A stretch of DNA of 64,000 bases, taken from assembly GCF_000247695.1 (NCBI RefSeq), contig NW_004624783.1, positions 5,551,854 through 5,615,853 of the forward strand, given 5' to 3'. The first letter of the stretch is position 1, and every line of letters begins with the position of its first letter. Made by a program: the position numbers and the translations under genes. Under the pieces are notes generated by a model. The model did no database searches, was not told the origin of the DNA, and saw only the letters and a program-made list of their open reading frames with translations. Shown in pieces: positions 44,601 to 57,009 of the stretch. The stretch is from Heterocephalus glaber. Lineage: Eukaryota; Chordata; Mammalia; Rodentia; Bathyergidae.

Positions 44601-46610
44601 GGTTCCCCATCTTCTTCCACTCCATAGACCCTTTGACAAAAGACAGCGCTCTATCTTCCCTTCCTTCCTGCCACTGGGATTCCTTCTAACCCTATTTCCT
44701 TCCAGTTCTATGTGTCTTCAAATGTTGGGTCTTTTCCTGAACACTTTGCTTATTGTACTTAAACCAAAAGCCCTTTTCTTAACAGATTGCATTCATTCCC
44801 ATTCTCTGCACCATGTGGACTTAAAGGTGAGAGTGATTCTTTCATATCTGAGGAGAGATCTTTTTTTTTAATAACTGCTAAAATTTCAGTGTCAGTTTTC
44901 TTTTTCTAGTCCTGGACATTCCACTATCCTTGAGAACATGATACAAACATAGGATTGGGACACTGCTAAGTCCTCCTACACTTTATGAGGGAGGGATCCT
45001 TAAGAACACAAAGAGTATAGTCTGTGACCGTAAAGAGGTCCAGTGTTTCTGGGTGAGAGTATAACAGGGCAAGTGGGGCTGTCCTTGGGTTACATATGGG
45101 AAAAGTAGGCCCTCGATTGGGGAGGTGATTTTTGATAGTAGGAAGAGTCATCCTTTGCTCTCTTTTCTTAGTCAGGGCTGGGTATGTAGGACACTATGGG
45201 CCCTATTGAAGGCTACGGTTTTTCCTTTGTCCCCTTCATTAGGAGATATATTGGATAAGTGGACTAAAGAAGCTGAGAAGAAAGGAGCTCCTGTTTACTC
45301 TTATAGAATTGGGCTCAAACAAAAAACCTGGCTTTTCCAACTACCCATTGATAACTTTTGACTCTTGAGCTCCCAAATACTATCCTTATTTGGGTTCTAC
45401 CTTGAGGACTTTTGTCTGAGGGTGGCCTCTGACAACCTTTATGATATATGTTTCATTGACAGACTGACACCCAGAAGAACCTGATAACAGAGGCAGGATT
45501 TTTAGGATGGTCTTTTTTGGTCTAACTATTGTTACTCTTTTCACTCCAGTGAACTTCTTGAAGAGTAGTTATTAGTGAAATGCCTTGGAAGGAGCTTCCT
45601 AGATCTATTGGTGTTTCTTTTCTTTTGTTAATCAGATGGAGCTCTGTTAATAAGTATATCTGGAGGTTGGTTTGAGTCAGGCTGAACCTCTGAATCCTTA
45701 GCCCACCCCTGTCATCCTAAAATCCAATATAGGAATGACTGAGTAACAGAATCTATTAATAGAAATCTTCCTGAATTCTGGGTTGGAAGCTGAGAATGAA
45801 TTCCGGGTCAGATTTTGGGTGTGAGGGAGATGGATCCCCTACTCTTGCTGGGAGCAGGAGAAGAATACAAGCTTTGCTCCTACCCACAGGGACAGGAATC
45901 TGTCATTTGTCCCCATTCCTCTTTTTCCAGTAGGGAACAATATTTAGATAGTCCTTGCCTTATCTCTGTTTCACTTATCTAAGGAAAAAGATTGTGTTCT
46001 CTGATGGAGACATGAGGAGGGTCACTGTACACATACACTCTATATTTCCTTATCTCTTTTGCACCTCCCTACATAAAATATGTATGCATTATACTCTGAT
46101 CCTGCTTTCATATGGTAAGCACATCTGCTGAGACCAGGTCTGTCTTCCAGAGGCAGGTCTAAAGAGCACCTCTCTCCTACTTTGGAGGCAGTGATGCCTC
46201 TTGCTGCTATCCAGGTAAGTGTTTCCTTTGCATATTTTCCTTTTGATTGGTCACCTCAAGACCAGGAATTGGGAGGGGCTGAAGAGGCAGTGTATTAGCC
46301 CAGTTTGATCATGATATATCTTCACTGACAAAGTCCTGATATTTTGATCTTTATTAATCTGATTCATGTATCTATTATTTGTTTGGTTGAAAACTTGGAG
46401 GGGAAAGGGATATAATTAACTTTCTCCATTAAACCCTAACACATTTAAGTGTATATTGGATGTTAAATCTTGAGGAATAGGCACTCCAACAGGAATTAGG
46501 GAATCAAAATAAGATGTGTAGAGGTTGGATGTATGCTTTAGTGACTTGGACCTTTCAGTTCTTTGGCTTTTTCAAGTCCAAGCTATTTGTGGTAGCTATT
46601 GTCTGCCTCC
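44601..46610. other. Unassigned, mostly unique sequence downstream of KLF14
   Basis: Two kilobases with no interspersed repeat or gene I can identify. Confidence 0.4.
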
Positions 46611-46623
46611 AAGCCAGTTTTTT

Positions 46624-46710
46624 GTTGTTGTTTTTTAAATAACGGGTCGAACTCAGGTCCTTGCATTTGCAGGGCAGGCACCGGAACCACTGAGCTAAAT
46701 CCCCAGCCCT
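46624..46710 (-). mobile_element. ID-like SINE, diverged
   Basis: GTTG-rich tail, ACGGGTCGAACTCAGGTCC and CACTGAGCTAAATCCCCAGC; target duplication AGCCAGTTTTTT / AGCCAGTATTTT. Confidence 0.92.
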
Positions 46711-47343
46711 AGCCAGTATTTTTTTAGAGGCACTAGGCATAGCTGTACAGGCCAATGTGACTGATCTTGAATCACATAGATCTAGCTGAATTAGGCTTGC
46801 TGCAGAAAGGGAAGATATTGCACCACTGAATGGATCAACTTGTGCTGTCTTTATTTTCAGCCACAATGAAGGTGAAGACTTTAGACACAGTAGCCTAAAT
46901 TCCACAATCCTGTAATTAAAAATACAAATTTAGGAATTTTAGTCCTTACATTGTGTGAAAGGTTATCAGGTAGCATTAAATCAGGTTTACCCATTTCACC
47001 TCGCTTTAGGATCTTGACTGAATTGCATTCTTTTAAAGAGATAAGGAGAGATAAATGGGAAGGACCAAGTTCTTTATTTCATAGAGGTTAGAGACACCCT
47101 CTGGTTTTGTGGACTATGTAAACCCCAAGAGGAGAATTCCTGAAATTCTCTATATATTCAACCACAGAAGAATAATGGATTTTATCATAAACATATAAAG
47201 AGGAGTGGAAATATTGCTTATATAGGGCTTTGTGGAAGGGAAAGGCAAAGCCAAGAAGGAAATTAAAAAGAGTTATGCCTAGATTCTTCTGCCAATAGGA
47301 ATCACCTCTATTCAGGGAATTAAGTAGGAGCCATGTTTGTTTC
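46711..47343. other. Unassigned sequence
   Basis: Nothing recognised. Confidence 0.4.
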
Positions 47344-47396
47344 ATATATATATATAATATATATATAATATATATTATATTATATAATATATATTT
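47344..47396. repeat. (TA)n palindromic AT tract
   Basis: About 50 bases of pure AT made of ATAT/TATT blocks, self-complementary, able to extrude as a cruciform. Confidence 0.9.
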
Positions 47397-47989
47397 AGAT
47401 CTTGAAGTCAGAAGTAGTGAACAGTGAAAAGTAAATAGAGGAAGGCAGACTGATTAAGCTGGAGAAAGAAAAAGATTTCTTTAGAAAGATTGTGTTCTTT
47501 GATTACAGTATTGATATGAAAGGAAAAGGAAAGATCAGGAGATGAATCTAAAAGATGGAATTATAAGAGTGATATTTTAGTCATTACTGTTAGAGGAGGT
47601 GATTGGAATGAGTTCTAACAAGAATAGAAGCAAGCTTTCAGAGGAAAAAAACAGGAATGCCTACCCCTACAAGAGATTTCAGGTCAAAGAAAATATTGAG
47701 ATAATTCTGCCTGAATTTGCAGAGAAAGTAATGGGAAATCATCTCTTCAACCCTGAGATAGGTATTCTAGATTGTTACAAAGAATGTAGATAATACTCCT
47801 GACATTTTTAGCTTAGTTTCGGTGATACTACCTTGTCATAGATACACAAATATGGCTTGGAGAATATACAGAATTTGGTCTCCAAGGGAAAGTATAGGGT
47901 AAGAAACATGAAATATATCAATCATCAAAGTGAAGAAGGAAGAAAAAAGGCATGATCATCTCAGTGGGTTCCAAAAATAAGTATCTGTT
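47397..47989. other. Unassigned sequence
   Basis: A 64-codon open frame at 47599-47793 shows no motif or family. Not accepted as a gene. Confidence 0.35.
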
Positions 47990-48780
47990 AAAACTGAGCA
48001 CCAATTTTTAATTTAATTTAAAACCTTGGTAAGCTAGTAACAAAAGATAATTTCTGAAATTGATAGTATCTACCAAAAGCCTACTGTAAACATCAAACTT
48101 AAATATTAAAAGATTACAAGCATTCCTATTGACCATATGGTAAGATAGATCATCTCAATAAACTCCAGGCAGCTAATAACATAAATAACATAAATTTACA
48201 ATAAAAATATCACTAGTAATCCTTAGTTTGTGAAATGTAAAAGCAAACCACTACATAGCTCTTAGAATATTATGAAAATTTAGAACTGAATGAAAACAAC
48301 ACGATTTATCCACTAGAGGAAGAACAGTAGTAGTTTATAGACTTAAATTTTTTGTTTTAAGGAATGAAAGTGAGTGAATAAGCTTTTAACTCCAGGGGGA
48401 AAGGAAAACAAACACAAAGAAAATACAGACATTACCATGAACTATGAATCTGCAACTGGGAAGATACTGATCCTAAAGGAGCAAATAATGGGTTCTTAAA
48501 AGCAGTGGAGGACCTTAGATACCAAAACAGTTGTGGCTTCCAAAAGAGCATATTATGTAGTATATACTTAATGCGTGGTGTAACATTTTATATGGGCAGG
48601 GAAAAAGAACCTAAAAACAATTCTAAAAGGGTGTTAATGAAAAGTTTGAAAAACGTTACAGATAAAAGCAGAAGTTAGTAAGGCAAAATGAGCAGAGCAA
48701 ACTCTTTAATAGATTCATTTGGCAAATATAAATTAAAAATAAGATGGCACAAAGAAATTATTAGGGTTAAAATCTTAAAA
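47990..48780 (+). mobile_element. Old LINE-1 fragment(s)
   Basis: ACCAAAAGCCTACTGTAAAC...AAAGATTACAAGCATTCC resembles LINE-1 ORF2; order further right is uncertain. Confidence 0.5.
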
Positions 48781-48814
48781 AGACAAAATCATATGACACA
48801 TTAGCAGATGTTTC

Positions 48815-49783
48815 TATTTTGTATTCATTTATTTTTTATTAGTGCATATTTGTAGCACATAATGATCACGTTCCTCTTAGGGATTTAGTGCATGTATGCA
48901 GCACATCTTAATTCTTTTTTTCATTGCCTTTCCCTCTCCTTCCCCCTCCCTCCATCTAATGGTTCCCTTCCCATATGCAAAAGATCTCACTATTTCCTAT
49001 TATCTATCTATTATTTTGCTCTTTATTTATATTTTGGGATTCTCATATAAGAGAAAACATATGATATGTAAGCTGTGTGTCTGATTTATTTCACTTAACA
49101 TTATGGTCTCCAGGTGCATCCATTTTTCTACAAATGACTCCATTGTATATAAATACCACATTTTATTTATCCATTCATCTGTTGATGGACATATAATCTG
49201 CTTCCAAGATTTAGCTATTGTAAACTGTGCTGCTATAAATGTAAGTATGCATGTATCACTGTAATATGATGTCTTTAACTCTTTCAGGAAGATACCTAGA
49301 AGAATCATAGCTGGGTGGAATGGATTACTGTCTTGCTTTAGATTTTTGAGGCATCTCCATGCTGCTTTCCATACTGGTTGTACTAGTTTACATTTCTACC
49401 AACAATGTAGAAGCCCCTTTGCCCCACAGCCTCAAATTTGTTGTTATCTGATTTCTTGATGATAACCATTCTTTCTGGAGTAAGATGGAATCTCAGTGTT
49501 GTTTTATGAATTTTGCATTTCTCTAGTGGCCAGAGATACTGAACATTTTTTTGTGTTCATTGGCCATTGTGTTCTTTCTTTCGAGAAGTGTCTATTCATT
49601 TCAGTTGCCCTGTTTTTGATTGAGTCTTTTATTTTCTGAGATCTAATTTTTTGTGTTCTGGATATTAGTCCAATGTCCAAGGAATAGCTGGCAATATTTT
49701 TTCCCCATTCTGCAGGTTGTCTCTTCAGTCTATGGGTTGTTTCCTTTGCTGTGCAAAAGCATTTTAGTTTTATATGATTCCAT
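48815..49783 (-). mobile_element. LINE-1 'A', 3' end
   Basis: Antisense 3' UTR and ORF2 C-terminus (CACTTAACATTATGGTCTCC, GTTCATTGGCCATTGTG, TGCTGTGCAAAAGCATTTTA). The element stops at 49796 and resumes at 53527. Confidence 0.9.
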
Positions 49784-49796
49784 TTGTTCATTCTTT

Positions 49797-52700
49797 ATTT
49801 TTTCATTTTTTAAAACTTATTAGTACATGTTTGCAGTACAAAATGATTACATTAACTGTAAGGAATTGGTACATGTACATAACACATTTCAATTCCTTTC
49901 TTTTTCCCCCTCCCTCCATGCTTTTATTTTTCCAGCACTAGATTCATTTATTTATCTTATAAGACCTTATGAAATTAATTACCATATATACAGATTGAAA
50001 GCCAAACTGATAGACCAAAGAACACATAAAACATGTAAGGAAATTGTACTAAGTCAAGATACCCTTTTAGATACATTGTCGATGCTGGATTACAATACTT
50101 TTCTTTTTTTCTTTCCCTTTTTTCCTATTATTTGCCTTTTATTTTGTAATGTATATATTATATTGAGTTTTTTATATATTGATATATATAGTATTTCAAA
50201 TTAGACAAACTATGTAATATTTAAAGTTGCATGTCTAAGTTACTTTGCTTAACATTAGAGTCTCAAAGACGCATCCATTTTCCTACAAATGGCTTAAGTT
50301 TATCCTTCTTTATGGCACAGTAGTACTCCATTGTGTATAAATACATTTTTAAACCCTATATCTGTTGGACATATAGGTCTGTTTTCAAGGTTTAGCTGTT
50401 ATGAATTGTGCTGCTATAAACATGGGTATGCATTGATAACTGTGGTATGAGGTCTTTAACTCTTTGGGGAATATTGGTGTTTATCTGATTTTTCATGTCA
50501 GTGTTTTGTTTTATGAAGTTGGGTGTGTCAATATTTGGTGCCTATGTGTTTATAATTGTTAACTCTATCTGTTGAATTGTTCTCTTAAATAATTTGTAGT
50601 GACCTTCTTTGTCTCTTATGATCAGTTTTAACTTGAAATCCACTTTGTCTGAAATTAGGATAGCAACTCCCACTTTTTCCTGAGTTCCCGTTGCATGGAA
50701 TATTGTTTTCCACCCTTTACTTTTTAATCCATGAGTATATTTTTAAATTAAATGCATTTCTTGTATGCTGCACATTGTTGGGTTTTCATTCTTGATCCAT
50801 TCTGCCAATCTGTCTTCTGATTGGGGAACTGAGACCATTTACATTGAGAGTTATTTCTGAGAGGTACTAACTTATCCCTGTCATTGCATTATTTTCCTGT
50901 TGCTAATTTCTTCATTTTTTCCCCTTTTGCTTAGCTGCACATCCCACCAAGTGTGTTGATTCTTTTTGACCTATTGACATAATTGACTTCATTGACTCTT
51001 TCTAGGATATTCTTGAGAATTTTTTTGTAATACTGGTTTGGTGGCCATGAATTTCTTGAGGTTATTCTTGTTGTGAAAATATTTTACTTCTCCATCAATA
51101 TTAAAGGAAAGTTCTGCAGGGTACTTAAGTCAGGGTTGGAAGTTGTTATCTTTTAGGGCTTGAAACACTTCAATCCAAGCTCTACTGGCATTTAAACTTT
51201 TTTTGAGAAGTCTGCTGTTATTTTAATTGCTTTACCTTTGTAAGTGATTCATTGCTTTTCTCTAAAAGCTCTTAAGATTTTTGTCCCAGTGATGGGCTTC
51301 TGGAATTTTGAGTATCATGTGGTGTAGAGAAGTTTTCTTTTGGTCATGACTATTTGGTGTTCTATATCGCTCACTTATCTGTATATTTAGTTCTTTCCTT
51401 GTTTTGGGGGAGTTTTCTGCCTTATTTCTGTGAACAGTTTTTTTAAAAAATTCTTTTATTGGTACATTTTAGGTATACAATACATTTACATTTATCATTG
51501 GGTGCTTATACCTGTACATGATGTATCTTAGTTCTTATTTTTCCCCCATTACCTGTGTGCCCTTCACCCCCTCCACCCTTCCCTGTTTACATAGATTTCA
51601 TTTCCATTTTTTTTCTTTTCTCATAATTTTTCCTTTCCCTTCCTCCCTTTCCCCTTCCCCTCCCACCAACCCTATATCTTTGGACCTTTTCCTATTTCAA
51701 ATTATCAATTATTCATTTTAATCATTTTAATCCTTATTTATATTTTCAGTTTCTCACACTAGAGAAACTATTCTATATTTACACATGTGTGTCCTATTTA
51801 TTTCACTTAAGAGTATGGCCTCAATATGCATCCATTTAGCTATAAATGTCTCTATTTTCTCATTCTGTGAACAGTTTTTTTATACCATTTGTGTTGTCTT
51901 CTAATTTTTCACTTAGTCCAGTTATTCTTAAGTTAGTCTTCTTTGCATCATCTACCAGTGGTTGGATCAATTTTTAATTTTCTTTTGTTGTTTTTAAGGT
52001 GTCTTTGAGTAGTTGGCCTTTGATGGCATCATTGTCTTCTATTTCTGAAGTTCTGACCTCACATTGGTCTGTCCTGCTGCCCATACTTTCAACATAATTT
52101 TTAATCTGAATTTCTGATTGAAACCTTTTCATGGTTCTTTGGTAAACTGGTCATTCATGTTTTGTATCATTTTGTTTAGCTCATCTAGCTTTCTATTAGC
52201 ATCTTCTGAGAGCTCCTGAATCTTTTAGTTATTGCTTCCATCATCTGTTAGCTGTATCTTCTGTAATCCCATTGAGTATCTCTTTGAGCTGTTTTCTAAC
52301 TCCTCTGTTATGCTTTTGAGTAATTCAGGTATGTGATGTATACTCATCTACCCCTTGGTTCTCCCTTGATTGATTTTGGGGAAGTTGGGGGTTTTAGAAG
52401 TCATTTTGTTCCCTTTTCTTCCTATGTTTTTATTATTTTTGTTTGTTTATTTTTTTGTTTATTGTTTGTGCTGAGGTTTGTGAGGGTTTAGCTTATAGTC
52501 TGAAGACTTTGTTGCTATTATAGAGATCTCCTTAGTCACTTTTCAGTGATGTACTTTGGATGTGACTAATCTTTTGCCACAGCCCCAAAATTTGATCATG
52601 TTGGTCATTTTGGGAAAGGAGGATGGAGTGTAGTTTGCCCAGCAATCAGGTTCTTTGGGAATGTACTCTAGCATTGTTAATGTCACAAAGGAAAATAAAA

Positions 52701-53526
52701 GAGAAGTAATTAAAGGGAGAAGAGGAAAAAGTAGAGAAATTTTTAAAAAGAACAAGAGATTAGAAGAAAGGCTGAAGGACAAAGGAAGATTACCCTAGTC
52801 CCAGGAAACTGGTGAAGAAGACAGGAGGGAAGAAAAGAAGAAAAAATAAAAAACAAAACAAAACAAAAAACAATGTTCACACACACAGTGTGTACCTGAC
52901 ACACAGTGTAAGGGTGGACACCATGCAAGAGTGAACACAGTGCAAAAACTCAATTTGGACTGTCCTTTTGTATCATCTACTCCTCATGCTGATGTCAGTT
53001 CTAGCCATCCTATCCAAAACCTGCTTGAGTTCTCACAAGAAGTCTACATGCAGGGCTTTGGGAACTATTCTGCACATGTGTCCTGTAATTTTGTAATTAA
53101 CAGGTCACACCTACTTCCTCAGCAGGATTTGCCACACCCTAATCTCCTGTCTCAATATAGCAGACACTTGAACTAGAGTCATTCAACAGATGTTGTACCA
53201 CATACCATCCACTGGTGTGTTTCTCCCTGAAGTTCTCTGGAATTGCATGCTTTCACTGTGTCTTTATAGAGTTGATTTTTCTCATGAGCCAGGAGCCAGG
53301 AGCTGGGGAGAAAGTGCAGATTTCCCCTTCTTTTTCCATGTTGTGGTCTCTCTTCAATTTCTCTGCAGGCTCCAATTTTCCCATCAGATCCATCCTGAGT
53401 CCCAGAGATCTACCTCCCTCTTTCTTTTCCTTCCAAAGCTGTTATTTTCCAGTGTCTGGATTCTCAATCTTGGAGAGGCTGGTTTATTGCTGCTTACCAC
53501 TCCACCATCTTCCCAGAAGTCTCCTG
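49797..53526 (-). mobile_element. LINE-1 'B', both ends present, internally deleted, nested in 'A'
   Basis: Right end reads (on -) CAGGAGACTTCTGGGAAGAT, a LINE-1 5' terminus; 5' UTR and ORF1 occupy about 51900-53526, the 5' part of ORF2 about 50490-51445, and a 3' UTR 49797-50490. The RT and C-terminal part of ORF2 is missing at about 50485. Flanked by TTTGTTCATTCTT (49784-49796) and TTTGTTGATTCTT (53527-53539). Confidence 0.85.
51446..51862 (-). mobile_element. LINE-1 'C', 5'-truncated, nested in 'B'
   Basis: 417-bp 3'-end piece. Perfect 20-bp target duplication TTCTGTGAACAGTTTTTTTA at 51426-51445 and 51863-51882. Contains a T/C-rich 3' UTR tract on the + strand. Confidence 0.95.
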
Positions 53527-54120
53527 TTTGTTGATTCTTGATCTTATTTCTTGAGCAAGTGGGGTTCTGTTCAGAAAATCCTTGCTCAAGCCTAGGTATT
53601 CAAGAGTTTTACCTGTTTTATCTTCCAGCAGATTTTTTCTGTTTTAATGTTTAGGTTTTTGATCCATTGTGATTTTAGTTTAGTATATGGTGAGAGATAT
53701 GGTTCCTACCTTCACTCTTCTGCATGTGAATAACCAGTTTTCCCATCACCAATTGAAAGGCTATCTTTCCTCCAGCTAAATTTGGCCCATTTGTCAAAGA
53801 TCAGGTAGCTGAATGTGGGTGGAGTTGTTTCTGCAGTCTGTATTCTGTTCCACTGATCCACATGTCTGTTTTTTTTTTCAGTACCAAACTGTTTTTAATC
53901 ACCATATCCTTGTAGTATAACTTGATTGTGATGCCTCTGTCTTGCTGTTATTGACCAGGATTAGTTTTGCTATCCTAGTTTTCTTCTGGTTCCATATGAA
54001 TTTTAGGATTTTTTTTCTCTAGTTCTGTGAGGAATGCTCTTGGTATTTTGATTGGAATTGCATCAAATCTGTGTATCACTTTTGGAAGTATGGCCATTTT
54101 GACTATATTTATTAGAACAG
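53527..54120 (-). mobile_element. LINE-1 'A', ORF2 continuation
   Basis: Antisense ORF2 (TTTGATCCATTGTGATTTTA, TTGTCAAAGATCAGGTAGCT, TTCTGGTTCCATATGAATTT) continuing 'A' after the nested insertion. Confidence 0.9.
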
Positions 54121-55560
54121 ATATTTTTAGTTAGAATAGTAAAAACAACTTTATAGCAATAGAATTGAAAAATATGTAAGTTATTTTATAGGAAAAATAT
54201 AAAGTTTCAAAATGATCGAAGAAGATATGCAAAATCTTTAATTGCAATGCAAAGTGCCTATCCCCCAGAAAGGTATTATGTCTAGACAGTTGTATAGACA
54301 AGTTCTGTAAACTTTCAAGAAACAAAAACTTCCAACTTTTATAAATTGTTTCAAAGCATAGAAAAAGATAGAAGAGTAACTAGTTTATATAGTTAACCTT
54401 ACCATGAAACAAGTAAAAGACATGAAAAATTATCAATTTAGTCCATAAATATAGATGCAAAAATCCTATGTAAAATATTAGAAATTTTAATTCAGCAGTG
54501 AATAAAAAATGTATCATGATCATGTGAAGTTTATTCAAGAATGCAAAACTAATTCAATAATAAAGATCTATTAGTATAATTCACTACATTAATTGAATAA
54601 AGGAGAAAATCAATTACTTTCTTACTTGCCAGCAACCATCAATCAGACAATGTATAATAGACTAAGTGGTTCCATATGTGGTAGCTACAAATGATATAAA
54701 GAACCTTTATGGAGAAGACTGTAAAACCTTTAGTGAATGACAAAAGAAAATATGACTTAATAAATGAAAAAGAATGTAAAATTCAATACCTCCCCCAAAT
54801 TAGTCTTTACGGTTAATGTGATGCCAAACAAAACCCCAAAATGATTTTTATGGAGCTTTTTAAAGGAAATAATCCAAAGAACATGAAGGAAAAGAGGTAA
54901 ATTGCTTTATCAGTTATCAACATATTACAAACCTATAGTAATTAGAACAGTGTGGTATACTGTAGGAATAGACAAATGGGTAAGTGGAATTGAATAAGGA
55001 GCTCAGAAATAGACCTGTGAATGTAGGGTATGGTGACGAGAGCAGTGACACTTAATATACATCTTTTCCCTATAGAAGTAAAAAAGATTGATAAATCAAT
55101 CTCATTGAGCATGGAAGTACAAGGAAGTTTGTCTTGTTTAGGATACAGGTTTGGGTTTTTTTTGGCAGTATTGGAATTGAACCCAAGACCTGCACACTGA
55201 GCTACATCCCCAGCCCTTTTTATCTTTTATTTTGAGACAGGGTCTTGCTAAGTTGCCCAGGCTGGGATTGAACTTGGTATCCTCCTGCCTCAGACTCCCA
55301 GAGGGCTGGAATTATAGTTGTGTACAGCTATGTGTGGCTAGAAATTTTAAGAATAAAAATTTAAAGAAGGAAAAAAATATCTGACTACATCAAAATTAAA
55401 AAATGTTTTGCATTTTAAAACCTAAACAAAATTAATTATCATGCTACACCTTGAGGAAAAAATTATTTCACAGGCACAGGGCTAACGTCCAGAATATAAT
55501 AAAAGCTAAAAATTTAAGAAAGACATAAGGACATAAAAAACTCATCAAGTGATAGTGGTA
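54121..55560 (+). mobile_element. Old LINE-1 ORF2 fragment
   Basis: ORF2-like + strand sequence (GGAATAGACAAATGGGTAAG, ACCTATAGTAATTAGAACAG, GCACAGGGCTAACGTCCAGAA), many stops; carries a B1-dID. Confidence 0.8.
55155..55339 (-). mobile_element. B1-dID composite SINE
   Basis: GGAATTGAACCCAAGACCTG (dID) plus TATTTTGAGACAGGGTCTTG...CTATGTGTGGCT (B1). Confidence 0.93.
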
Positions 55561-56880
55561 GATTACTTAAAGAAAAGATTAGAGCAGAGTAATGAGAGTT
55601 TGGTGTGTTTTAGCCTTTTATATAATGCTGTCATTCTTTTAAAAGTAGACTATCTTCATGTATTGCATGCATAAGTTAAAAAGAATATCATTTTAAAATA
55701 TTTTAAAGGAGGGAAACAACATACGCTTGTTTAAAAAAACAAGCAGATGGTAGGGTAGGAAATGATATAGCAGGCAAATGTTAATAAAAGCAAACAGGTG
55801 TGACAAGATTAATCTCAGAGTCGAAATACAATTCAAAGTACAAAATATTAGCAGAGCAAAGGTAGATTGTGTGGAGGAAAAAATACAGCACACTAAGAAT
55901 TCCAAACAATCAAGAATCTCTTTGCCCCTGAGGGGGCCAGCTCAGGAGCTCTGGTGCCTATACTAGACTGGGGTAGGGGCTTTCTGGCTTCTCCCGCCCA
56001 ACACAAGAAATCAGAGATCCATCCCCATTGTCTTAAATTCCCTGCAGGTACAGAGGTAAGAATGTCAACACAGGTCAAGTCTTACAGGAGCTTGAGTCCC
56101 ATCTGATTCCCTCAGGAAAATCCCCCCCCCCAACACTCTTTGCCCCTCTTATTCTCGCACAATAGCTCTGGATGATCCAGACAGAGCTTGATCCAGAGCA
56201 TTTCCTCCCCTTTGAAAATATTCTAGTTTAGTAAAGGAGAGACAAGCAAAACAGTCAAAACGTACAAATGTTTACAGCTCAATTTGAAAGAAAAAATTAT
56301 GTGTTCTTTATTATCTACAGCAACTTGCATCTTTTTACAAGCTCCCATTCTTGTTAATGACAGAGGAATATTTAAACTTGTCAATTAGGGTTACTTAGTT
56401 ACATGTCAGTTACTCGTTTGCAGTTTAAAATATTTCCATTCAATTTAATTTGGTGTTTTTGCATAAATATTCATTCAATTCAAATTTCAGACTTTCAGGG
56501 CTGTCTCCTCCCAAGGATCCCCCCTCCTTCCTGCTACAATTTCTGAATACCAGAGAGCTTACACAGTTTTCCAACAGCAAAAAAAAGGGACAGTCTTGGA
56601 GCAGTGTGATGTGCTGGGCTCTGGGTCTTCACTCATTTTCCATGCTGTGTGGCTGCTCTAGGAGGTTCTAGGCATTTTCTGCTTGTGCCCAGAAAGTTGC
56701 AACAGGTCCTTCTAGCTGAGTTGGGTTTTTTTGTTTTAGGAGGTTTGTTGGTTTGTTTTGCCCTTACTGCTGGAGGCTGTGGTCTTGCTGTGTGTCATTA
56801 TGAGGCCTGGGCTGGATGTGACTGTAATATTATCCTTAATGCAGATCTCTTCTGAATCCAGGGTCTCTCACCAAGGTATA
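55561..56880. other. Unassigned sequence
   Basis: Includes a GC-richer stretch at 55900-56200 with a C8 run at 56125; no gene or family recognised. Confidence 0.35.
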
Positions 56881-56891
56881 AAAACCTTTGT

Positions 56892-56998
56892 AAAAGCAGG
56901 GCATGGTGGCACACGCCTGTAATCCCAGCACTTCAGGCTGAATCTGCCACGAGTTCGAGGCCATCATGAACTACATAGTGAGACCCTCTCTTGAAAAA
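56892..56998 (+). mobile_element. B1 SINE without internal duplication
   Basis: GCAGGGCATGGTGGCACACG start and a single GAGTTCGAGGCC..CATAGTGAGACC block. Target duplication AAAACCTTTGT (56881-56891, 56999-57009). Confidence 0.95.
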
Positions 56999-57009
56999 AA
57001 AACCTTTGT

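Noticed and set aside
46130..46260. CAGGTAAGT near 46210, a perfect splice-donor word
   Set aside because: No matching acceptor or open exon could be placed; isolated donor words occur by chance.
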